A stretch of 64,000 nucleotides of DNA from Tabrizicola_A aquatica. Lineage in GTDB: Bacteria > Pseudomonadota > Alphaproteobacteria > Rhodobacterales > Rhodobacteraceae. This document shows positions 46,261 to 54,277 of this stretch, in pieces (position 1 is the stretch's first letter; each line of letters opens with the position of its first letter). The translations under genes and the position numbers were made by a program. Under the pieces are notes generated by a model. That model made no database searches. It was given only the letters and a program-made list of their open reading frames with translations, and was not told the DNA's origin. The stretch lies in the NCBI GenBank assembly GCA_965194375.1, contig CBDAEL010000001.1. The stretch is one strand, 5' to 3'.

Positions 46261-46560
46261 ATGATTCCACCGCTGTCACTGCCCGCCCCCCCGCCTGAAT
46301 TTCTTGGCCAAACACAGGCCGTGCTGATGCAAAAGGCCAAAGAGCTTGAGACGGCTTTTTTGTCAGAAATGCTGTCTTTTTCCGGTCTTGGAACGGTCTC
46401 GACCGAGTTTGGGGGCGGTGTTGGCGAAGACCAGTTCGCCTCTTTCCTCCGCCAAGAGCAGGCGCGGCTGATGGTTGAACGTGGCGGCATCGGGCTGGCC
46501 CACACAATCTTCGAATCGCTTGTCTCGCAGTCAGGGGCGGCCAAGAATGACACCGCTTGA
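46261..46560 (+). CDS. rod-binding protein, FlgJ N-terminal-like
   Basis: A 99-residue protein matching the rod-scaffold half of FlgJ, without a muramidase domain: AKELETAFLSEMLSFSGLG, then FASFLRQEQARLMVERGGIG and LAHTIFESL. Start set at ATG 46261, with GAGG upstream. It overlaps the next gene by 14 bases. Confidence 0.82.
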   Translation: MIPPLSLPAPPPEFLGQTQAVLMQKAKELETAFLSEMLSFSGLGTVSTEFGGGVGEDQFASFLRQEQARLMVERGGIGLAHTIFESLVSQSGAAKNDTA

Positions 46561-46867
46561 TACGCTTTTGGAGGATATGGCCCTGCAGGTGCGACGGGCG
46601 GATTTCTCTGCCCTCGCCCGATTGACCCCGCAGCTTGAGACGGCCCTTGCCGGGCTTGGTGGCACAGTTGACACGGCGGTGATGGGCCGATTGCAGCGCA
46701 AGGCTGAAGAGAATGCCCTGCTTTTGGATGCCGCACGGCGGGGGCTGCGCGCCGCGCGCCGCAGGCTGGAGGAAACCCGGCGCGTGGGGGCTGGCTTGCA
46801 AACCTACGATGGCAAAGGCCGCCGCTCTGAGATCAATCCCGACGGCCCGACTGCCGGGCGGTTCTAG
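46547..46867 (+). CDS. FlgN-like flagellar protein
   Basis: A 106-residue, mostly helical protein: LLEDMALQVRRADFSALARL, then ALLLDAARRGLRAARRRLEE, ending with a GLQTYDGKGRRSEI-type tail. Size, helices and position before a flagellin gene fit the FlgN-like group, likely chaperones for hook-filament junction proteins. Translationally coupled to the flgJ-like gene. Confidence 0.65.
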   Translation: MTPLDTLLEDMALQVRRADFSALARLTPQLETALAGLGGTVDTAVMGRLQRKAEENALLLDAARRGLRAARRRLEETRRVGAGLQTYDGKGRRSEINPDGPTAGRF

Positions 46868-46922
46868 CGAAGCCAGTTTTTGTCAAATACCGCGCAGTTC
46901 GTGGGCCATTGTTAGGGCTCTG

Positions 46923-48479
46923 TTAGCAGATCCCAGCCTTCAATCGCCTTGCATCCCATGAGGGGATGGCGCGCCGGGAAGATTGCCCGCCGCAGCGGCC
47001 AGAAGGTCTTTGAAGCCTTGGCGTCCAGCCGGGGCGCAACCCGTCTTGCGCAAAGCGCAGGCAGCTCGCAAAGGAAAAGGACATGTCGTCCATTCTTACC
47101 AATACCAGTGCCATGGTCGCGCTGCAGACCATGAAAAGTATCAATGCCAACCTGAACCGCACCCAGCAGGAAATCTCGACCGGCAAGACCGTTGCAACAG
47201 CCAAGGATAACGCCACGGTCTGGATGACCTTGGCGTTCGAGGAATAGGCGCGCTGGGTCTGGATCAGTTGCGTCAGCTCGGCGGCGACGTCCGTGGCCGA
47301 TTCCTCGCGCGAATAGCCGACGGTTGATCCGGTGGGTCCATCACCCGCGTCCCACAGGTAGAAGGGGCCCGAGGCCGGCGAGATCTGGTAGGTTTGGTTG
47401 TTGCGCGCGATCAGGCCATTCGGGTTTGGCACATCGACCACGGGAAGCTGATAGATGCGCCGGGTAAAGCCCTGGTCATAAACCGCATACAGAAACCCCT
47501 TCTCGTCCACCTCGACCGAGGAGAGCGTGGCGACTGTGGTGCCATTCTTGGAAATCGCGACCGGGGAGAAGGTGCTGGCCAGCTGGGTCATGCCATTGGC
47601 CTCACCGATCTCACCAATATCCAGCGAAATGCTGCCGCCGCCCACTGTCAGCGCGATTTGTCCGGTGGCCGGGTCGTAACTGCCGCCAGAGGTGGCGGTC
47701 ACAGTGGCTAAGGTGCCGCCGCCCACCTGCGTGTCGTTAAAGGTCAGCACATATTCCCCCACAAGCGCGCCGCCCGAGGCGCTGTCGCGCACCTGCATTG
47801 TCCAGGTGTTCGACGACCCGGTGGCGGGGATGGTGGGGGTGAAGGTGAATTCTAATGCCTCAGACGTGCCGAGGTTGCCGAAATACTCCACCGTCAGGTT
47901 ATGGGGCGACCCCGCCGATCCGGCAGCACTTTCCGAGGCTGGCAGATTGACGCCCAAACGCATCTGCGAGGTGGGGTTGCCGACATATTGGTTGGCATTG
48001 ATGCGAACCGGTTCAAGCGACGCCATCGTGTCGCGCGGATAGGTGTTCAGGCTGCCGTCGGGGTTGGCGGGCCAGCCCATCAGAACCTGCCCGGTTGCTG
48101 TGCGCAGAACCCCGTCAGAATCGGCGCGGAAAGAACCTGTTGTCACCAGAGATATCGGAAACCCGCCTGAGGAGGATGCCACAGCGCTTGCGTCGGTGAC
48201 GGCAAGAAACCCGCGTCCGTCGATGGCCAGATCGGTGGAATTGGTCGTTGCAATCAGAGGGCCGCGATCATCAATCAGGCGGAAGTTCGTCGTGCGCACC
48301 CCGCCCGCAGAATAGCTGGTGTTCGAATTGCCGTGAATCACCACTGAATGAAAATCGGTCTGCGCCCGCTTATAGCCAAAGGTGGCCGAGTTGGCGATGT
48401 TGTCGGAGATGGTGGCCAGCCGGTTCGCATTCGCGTTCAGCCCGGCCACCCCCGCATTCAGCGAGGAGGAAATTGTCAT
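46923..48479 (-). pseudogene. flgE: flagellar hook protein FlgE, C-terminus replaced
   Basis: The first 422 residues (48479 down to about 47214) are a good FlgE: SLNAGVAGLNANANRLATIS at the N-terminus, D1/D2 domains, and near the end AELTQLIQTQRAYSSNAKVI then QTV. A normal FlgE ends about 14 residues later. Here the frame instead continues for 97 residues of antisense flagellin-gene and upstream sequence (ALSLAVATVLPVEISCW). The last D0 helix, needed for hook assembly, is therefore lost. flgK, flgL and flgI, which usually follow in Rhodobacterales, are absent. Confidence 0.88.
47083..47223 (+). pseudogene. fliC: 5' fragment of a flagellin gene (fliC)
   Basis: ATG 47083, preceded by AAGGAAAAGG, opens MSSILTNTSAMVALQTMKSI, the typical flagellin D0 start, and continues through EISTGKTVATAKDNATVW. 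From residue 48 the sequence is the complement of flgE and a stop follows at 47245-47247, so only about 47 of the several hundred expected residues remain. The promoter region and ribosome site look intact; the product cannot form a filament. Confidence 0.9.
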
Positions 48480-48576
48480 CGATGGCGCCTTTCTGCAGCT
48501 TCGACTTCAGGTGAGGCCCAACCTGCGGCAGCCGTGTTAAGATCGACCTAACAGCTAAAATTCGCGGCGTTTGCCG

Positions 48577-49422
48577 TTAGCGGTTGCGGCGTAAGAGGAC
48601 GATCTCGATCCGATTGTTGCGCAGCGCGGTCGGATCGGCAGTGGCTGGTTTGCGGTTGGCGTGGCCCGTGACGCGGGCGATGCGGTTGGTGGGCAGCTTG
48701 TGGTGTTCCAAAAGCTCACGCAGGACCTGCGCCCGCTGGGTAGACAGATCCCATGTCGGGTCTTGGCGCAGCGTCACGGGATAGCTGCGGACATGGCCGT
48801 TAACGGCAATCTCATTGGTGGCGAGGCCAAGGACATCAGAAAGCAGCATGGCGATTTCTTTGGTCACTGCGGTCGGGGTGGCGGTTTCCATGGCAAACAG
48901 CGGCGCGTCTTCCAGGTCGAAGATCTCGACCACCAGACCCTCATCTGTGATGCGGGTCACGACGTGGCGGAGCAGGCGCTCCATTGTCATGCTCTCGCCA
49001 CCCTTGGCGGTCAGGGCCTGTTCCACCTCGGCCAAGGCTTCGTTATCGGCCGTTGTCCCGCCTTCGGCTTCGGCGTTGCCGGATTCGCCACGCGCCTGAG
49101 CGGATTCGGTGGGATGGGCGGCGGTGGCGCCGGTGCCGTTCTGGGCCAGCGTATTTTCGGTAAAGGTGCTGTCGCCACCAAAGGCGCCGTCCCCCCCGCC
49201 CGAGACGCGGTTCACCGGGATCGTCGGATTGAAGTAATCTGCAATCCCTTTGCGTTGTTTTTCCGTTGTCGCGTTCAGCAGCCACATCAGCATGAAGAAG
49301 GCCATCATGGCCGTGACAAAGTCAGCATAGGCGACTTTCCAGGCACCCCCATGATGCCCGCCACCCTGCACGATCTTCTTCCGCTTGATGATGACTGGCG
49401 CGGCATTCCCCTGCCCGGCCAT
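48577..49422 (-). CDS. motB: flagellar motor stator protein MotB
   Basis: A 281-residue protein with one N-terminal membrane segment. The proton-channel Asp is in KVAYADFVTAMMAFFMLMWL. A flexible linker leads to an OmpA-type peptidoglycan-binding domain (NGHVRSYPV, then LSTQRAQVLRELLEHH and RVTGHANRKP). MotA is not in the window. It lies upstream of flgE. Confidence 0.94.
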   Translation of the reverse strand: MAGQGNAAPVIIKRKKIVQGGGHHGGAWKVAYADFVTAMMAFFMLMWLLNATTEKQRKGIADYFNPTIPVNRVSGGGDGAFGGDSTFTENTLAQNGTGATAAHPTESAQARGESGNAEAEGGTTADNEALAEVEQALTAKGGESMTMERLLRHVVTRITDEGLVVEIFDLEDAPLFAMETATPTAVTKEIAMLLSDVLGLATNEIAVNGHVRSYPVTLRQDPTWDLSTQRAQVLRELLEHHKLPTNRIARVTGHANRKPATADPTALRNNRIEIVLLRRNR

Positions 49423-49475
49423 TCACACACCCATGTTTTCACACCCGGGATCAGGTCTAGCGGATCAGGGTTGAG

Positions 49476-49493
49476 GCCGGGTTAAGGCCCGGC
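49476..49493. terminator. hairpin between the secretion locus and motB
   Basis: A 6-bp GCCGGG/CCCGGC stem with a TTAAGG loop lies 32 bases after the stop of the HlyD-like gene. A short T-rich stretch (ATTTTAG) follows only on the plus strand, so a terminator role for the minus-strand operon is uncertain. Confidence 0.35.
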
Positions 49494-49524
49494 ATTTTAG
49501 GGAATTTGGCCGCGTTATGGCGTT

Positions 49525-50706
49525 TCAGCGTTCGCGCAGCGCCTCGTTCGCTTTGTAAAGCGGCTTGGTCAGATAGGTCAGGATCGTCTTGCCGCCGGTC
49601 TGCAATTCCACCTCGGCTTGCATGCCCGGACGGATTTCCAGCGATTTCTGGCGCTCGGTGAACTGGCCGCGGTCCACGGCCAGCGTCACCTTGTAATGCG
49701 CCTCGGCGTCGGGGTTGCGGGCGTGTTCGTCCTTGAAGGTGTCGGCCGAAACAAAGGTCACGGTGCCCTTGAGGCTGCCGAAAATCGTGTAGTCGTAGGC
49801 CGAAAGCTTGACAGTGGCGGTCTGACCCATGCGGACGGCAGCAATGTCGCGGGGTTTGACCTTGGCCTCGACGAACAGCTCTTCGCCCAGAGGAATGATC
49901 TGAAGGATCTCTTCACCAGGGCGTACCACGCCACCAATGGTGGTGACCGATAGCTTGTTGACCACGCCGTGCAAGGGGGCCCGCAGGGTGGTGCGCGACA
50001 GCTGGTCTTGCGACAACTTGCGCTGCTGTCGCAGCGAGGCCAATTCGCCCTGGGTCTTTGAATAATCGGTCGCGCGTTCCTTTTCAGAGGTGGTGATCGC
50101 CTCGCTCAGCTTGTTCTTGGCGTCGGAATGGGCCTTCTTGGCGCGTGTCAACTCGATCAGCGGGGCGATTTCGCGGTCAAACATGCGCTGGATCAGCTCC
50201 AGTTCCTTGGCGGTCTGTTCGGCCACGGCCTCAGTCCCCTCGACGCGGGCCTGATATTCGGTCAGCCGCGCGGACAGAAGCGCGCGCTCCGACGCCGCAA
50301 TGGCGGGCACGCGGGCGTCCAGATCAGGCGGCAGGTCAAAATTGGCCTCGCCTGCCATCTCGGCCTCAAGCCGCAGGCGGCGGATTTCAAGCGCCGCGAT
50401 CTGGTCGTCCAATTCGTCCACAGTGGCCTGATACTGGGTGCCGTAAAGCCGGGCGAGAATCTGGCCGTCCTCGACAATATCGCCTTCGGCAACGTTCAGT
50501 TCGGCCAGAATGCCGCCTTCAAGGTTCTGAATGATCTGCGGGCGTGAGGACGAGACAACCTGCCCCGGCGCGCGCACGATTTCGTCCACCCAAGCAAAGG
50601 CGGCCCAGATGATGAAGATGACAAGAGTCGCGGCGATGGCCCAGATCACAACGCTGGGGCCCCGGCTACGCCCGACAAGTTCGTCTTCATAATCCAGTGC
50701 GGTCAT
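49525..50706 (-). CDS. type I secretion periplasmic adaptor (HlyD/LapC family)
   Basis: A 393-residue membrane-fusion protein. It has a single N-terminal membrane helix (VVIWAIAATLVIFIIWAAFA), a lipoyl-like half-motif (GGILAELNVAEGDIVEDGQI), a long helical hairpin and a C-terminal beta domain (LRAPLHGVVNKLSVTTIGGV). It links the inner-membrane ABC exporter to the outer-membrane channel. Start set at ATG 50706, overlapping the ABC gene by 4 bases. Confidence 0.92.
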   Translation of the reverse strand: MTALDYEDELVGRSRGPSVVIWAIAATLVIFIIWAAFAWVDEIVRAPGQVVSSSRPQIIQNLEGGILAELNVAEGDIVEDGQILARLYGTQYQATVDELDDQIAALEIRRLRLEAEMAGEANFDLPPDLDARVPAIAASERALLSARLTEYQARVEGTEAVAEQTAKELELIQRMFDREIAPLIELTRAKKAHSDAKNKLSEAITTSEKERATDYSKTQGELASLRQQRKLSQDQLSRTTLRAPLHGVVNKLSVTTIGGVVRPGEEILQIIPLGEELFVEAKVKPRDIAAVRMGQTATVKLSAYDYTIFGSLKGTVTFVSADTFKDEHARNPDAEAHYKVTLAVDRGQFTERQKSLEIRPGMQAEVELQTGGKTILTYLTKPLYKANEALRER

Positions 50707-52910
50707 CCCTTGGCTCCTACCTGAGCCTTGGCCAGATGGGCCAGAACCTGATCGCGGGGGCCGTCCACGGCGAGTTTGCCGTTTTGCAAGATCAGCGTGC
50801 GGCTGGTCAGTTGCAGGATCGGCACGCGGTGGGTGGCGATGATGGCGGTGCGGCCTTGCAGCCAAGTGCCAAGCCGGGACACAAGGGTGTTTTCAAGCGT
50901 TTGGTCCAGCGCCGACGTGGGCTCGTCCAGAAGCGCCACCGCCGGGTCTTGCAGCCAGATGCGCGCCCAGCCGATGGATTGGCGCTGGCCGACCGAAAGG
51001 CCCTCGCCCATTTCCTTGATCTCCAGATCCAGCCCGCGCGGATGGTTGCGCACAAAGGGGCCAAGGCCTGAGAAATCCAGCGCGTCGAACAGCCGGGCGT
51101 CGTCGCGTTCAAGTTGGGTAAGGTTCAGGTTGTCGCGCAGCGTGCCGGCAAACAGGCGCACATCCTGACCAAGATAGCCAACGCTGCGGCGCAGATCGCG
51201 GGGGTGCAGCTGGTCGATGTCCACGCCGTCCAAGAGGATGCGGCCCTTGCCGGGTTCATAAAGCCCGGCCAGAACCCGCAAGAGGGTGGATTTGCCCGAC
51301 CCATTGGCCCCAAGCACCGCCACGTGCTGGCCTTGGGGAATGGCGAGGGCGCCAATCTCGACGATCGGGGCGGATTGCGCGTCATAGCGGAATTCCAGAT
51401 TGCGCAGCTCATAGGCACCTGCAAGGCGGCTGCGGCGCAGGTAGTGACGGCCTTCCTCTTCATGCTGGCGCGCGTTGGCGATGGCGTCGAGCCCTTCGAG
51501 CGCGGATTTGACATTGGTTCATTTTGCCAGGGTGGAAGATAGTCCGGCCAGTGGGCCAAGGGTTCGCCCGGTCAGGATGCCGATGGCGATGATGGTGCCG
51601 ACGGTGAAGTCGCCGACAAAGACAAGGAAGGCCCCGAAGATCACCGCCACGACATAGGTTGCCTGCTGCACGGCAGCGGCCCAATAGCCCAGAATGGCAG
51701 TGATCTTGCGCTGATCGGCCGAGTTGGCGGCAGAAAGTGCGGTCAACTCGTTCCAGATGCGCTTGATGCGATCTTCGCCGCGCTGGGTGGTGACAGTTTC
51801 GGCCTCGAAAACCGCCTCATAGAGCAGGCGCGAGGATTTCTGGCTGGCACCTTGGCTGGCGGCGGTCAGCGCCATCATCTTCTTTTGCAACAGAAAACCC
51901 GGGAGCACCATCAAGATGCCACCGATCACAAGGACCCAGACCAGATTGCCGCCGATCGAGGCGACGAGGGCAAGGAAGATCAAGATAAAGGGCAAGTCAG
52001 CCAGCGTGCCGATTGTAGACGAGGTGAAAAACTCGCGCACCGAAGAGAATTCGCGCATGGCGGTGAAAACCTGGCTGGGCGATGTCTGCCCGGGCCCGGT
52101 TTTCATGCCCAAAAGCTTGCCCATCAGGCGGCTTTGCATCGTCAACTCGACGCGTTTGCCTGTGATGTCCATCAGGCCAGAGCGGGCGAGTTTCAACGCC
52201 CCTTCCAGCCCGATGGCCAAAAGCGCACCAAGGGCGAGAACCCAAAGCGTAGCCTGAGATTGATAGGGGATCACGCGGTCATAGACCTGCATGGAAAAGA
52301 GCGATACTGACACCGCCAGAAGGTTCGCCACAAGGCTGGCGGCGGCGACTTCAAGCATCTGGCGGCGGTAATGCTGCAGTTCCGACCAGAACCAATGGCG
52401 CTTGCGGGCGCTGACCTCGTGGCGCTTTTCCAGCTCGGCCAGCGTGATCTTGGCGCGCAGGATGCGCCCGGTAAAGACCTGCGAAAAGTCCGATGCCGGG
52501 ACTTCGGCGCGCATGTCTGGGCAGGTGGTGTCGTAGATCTGCACACAAGTATCGTCGCGCGACAGGACCAGCACGATCTGGCCCGAGGTCATTTCGGCCA
52601 AGGCGGGCAGGTGGCGCTCGTTCAGCGTCCCGACCCCTTCGAGCGTGGCCGCCAACCCGCAAGCCCCAAGGGCTGCGGAGAGGTCTGCCAAGCCAAGCGC
52701 GCCCGTTGTCGGGTCGGGCTGCAAGGATTCGACAAGATCTGCAACGGCCAGATCATGGCCGATCAGCCCGGCATAGACCGAGGCCAGTTGCGCGCGAGCC
52801 AGCGCGCGGTTGCTGTGGCGCGGTGTGCTGGGGCGGTCTGGGGCGGCGGGCCGTAGGGCGGGCCCGCGGCTGGTGGCGTTCATCTCGAAGGCAACAACCT
52901 TATCCGTCAC
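50703..52910 (-). pseudogene. type I secretion ABC exporter (LapB-like), interrupted by in-frame TGA
   Basis: The full reading frame is 735 codons: an N-terminal degenerate C39-like domain, a six-helix membrane domain (residues 180-460) and an ATPase domain with GANGSGKSTLL, LSVGQRQSIGWARI and ALLDEPTSALD. Codon 464 (51519-51521) is TGA in LSSTLAK-stop-TNVKSALEGLDAI, where relatives have Trp (TGG); the frame continues unchanged afterwards. Without readthrough, a membrane half and perhaps a separately started ATPase half (ATG 51323) would be made. Flanked by the TolC-like and HlyD-like partners with 4-base overlaps. Confidence 0.88.
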
Positions 52911-54256
52911 AGCCGTGCCCCATCCACAAGCAGGCCGCGGTCGCGGGCGATTTCAATTTCGAGCAAAGCGATTTCGTACTGCAGCGCCACTTGATCGCGC
53001 TCCAGTCTGGCGAAGCTGTCATATTGGCTGACAAGTTCCAGCAGGCTGCGGCGGCCGACTTTGTACTGCTCGACAAACAGCGACAGGTTGCTTTCGGTCT
53101 GGGCCACCACTGTGGCGCCCTGTGCCATACGGCTTTCCAACTGGGCGATCTGGCGTTCCAGCGCGACGATGCGCCGTTCGGCGCTCTCGGCCGCCTCGGC
53201 GCTGCGGCGGGCGACGACATCGGCGGTGGCGTCAAGCGCGGCAAACTCCGCGCGCGTGCCCATGCCCAAAAGCCCCGATCCACCAAGCCGCAGGCCGGGG
53301 GTCAAGCCATCGCCCGTCAGGTCAGCATTGGCGCTGAGACCGGGCAAGAGCCCCGCCCTTGCGATGTGGCTTTCGGCGATGCTGCGTTCACCCTCGCCGC
53401 GGGTTTTGACGACTGAAAGCGGTTCACTGCGATGGCCTCGCACGGCAAGCCGATCAATCCCGCGCAGCCCGGCAAGCCCCGGTGCTGACATGGCGTTCAA
53501 CTCGGCCATGGCCGAGATTTCGGCCTCGCGGTCGGTGGCGGCAGTGGCCTGCATTTCGGCAAGATGCTGCGCGATGATCTGCTGTTCGGTGTTGTCGGAC
53601 ATGCCGCCGCTGACGCGCTGACGCATCACCTCGGCAAAGCCCTCCATGCGGCCATAGGCTTTGGTCGACAGCGCCCCTTGGGCACGGGCGCGCTCGGCGC
53701 GGATGTAATGCGTCAGGCCTTCATAGATGCGCTGATTGATATCGGTCGACAGCGTGACGGCGGCCACTTCGACATCGGCGGCGGCATAGGCGCGTTCGGC
53801 CTTGCGTCGGCCGTGATCAAACAGCGCCTGTTCCAGCAACAGGCCCGCCGCCAGCCCGTTCAGCGAGGTCAAGCTGACCGTGGGGCCAAGCTTGGGCCAC
53901 CAGTTCTTGGCTCGCGCCTCGGACCGCAGCCGCGCGATGCGCAATTCAGCCGCGGCAGTGCCGGAATCGGCCTTGAGAACCGCATCAGCGACCCGGGCAT
54001 AGGCCCCGCCGGGCGGCAGGACTGACCGGCGGGCTTGCAGATCGGAAATCAGGGCAGATCCACCCTCGGCGGGACTGTCCACCCCCCCCCGCGCCAGCCC
54101 CGCTGGGGTCTGGTTGGCACGGCTGGCAAAGCCGCCCTCTGCGCCGCTGAACCCGACGCAGCCCCCCAAAAGGACGGCCGTCAGGGCAAGCGCGGCCAGT
54201 GTCCGGGCAGGGGGTCTGCTCCCCGCGCCGGACCCGATGATGCGGTCCATGGGCAT
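52907..54256 (-). CDS. TolC-family outer-membrane channel lipoprotein
   Basis: A 449-residue TolC-like protein with a lipoprotein signal (TLAALALTAVLLGGC, lipobox LGGC near residue 33). Two helical repeats follow, including LTSLNGLAAGLLLEQALFDH and FVEQYKVGRRSLLELVSQYD, typical for type I secretion channels. GGAGA lies eight bases before the ATG. It overlaps the ABC gene by 4 bases and follows the adhesin gene by 21. Confidence 0.9.
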   Translation of the reverse strand: MPMDRIIGSGAGSRPPARTLAALALTAVLLGGCVGFSGAEGGFASRANQTPAGLARGGVDSPAEGGSALISDLQARRSVLPPGGAYARVADAVLKADSGTAAAELRIARLRSEARAKNWWPKLGPTVSLTSLNGLAAGLLLEQALFDHGRRKAERAYAAADVEVAAVTLSTDINQRIYEGLTHYIRAERARAQGALSTKAYGRMEGFAEVMRQRVSGGMSDNTEQQIIAQHLAEMQATAATDREAEISAMAELNAMSAPGLAGLRGIDRLAVRGHRSEPLSVVKTRGEGERSIAESHIARAGLLPGLSANADLTGDGLTPGLRLGGSGLLGMGTRAEFAALDATADVVARRSAEAAESAERRIVALERQIAQLESRMAQGATVVAQTESNLSLFVEQYKVGRRSLLELVSQYDSFARLERDQVALQYEIALLEIEIARDRGLLVDGARL

Positions 54257-54277
54257 GATGCCTGTCTCCGCCGGCGA

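Noticed and set aside
46923..47213. C-terminal 97 residues of the flgE frame as a new domain
   Set aside because: They are simply the complement of the flagellin start and its upstream region read after the deletion junction.
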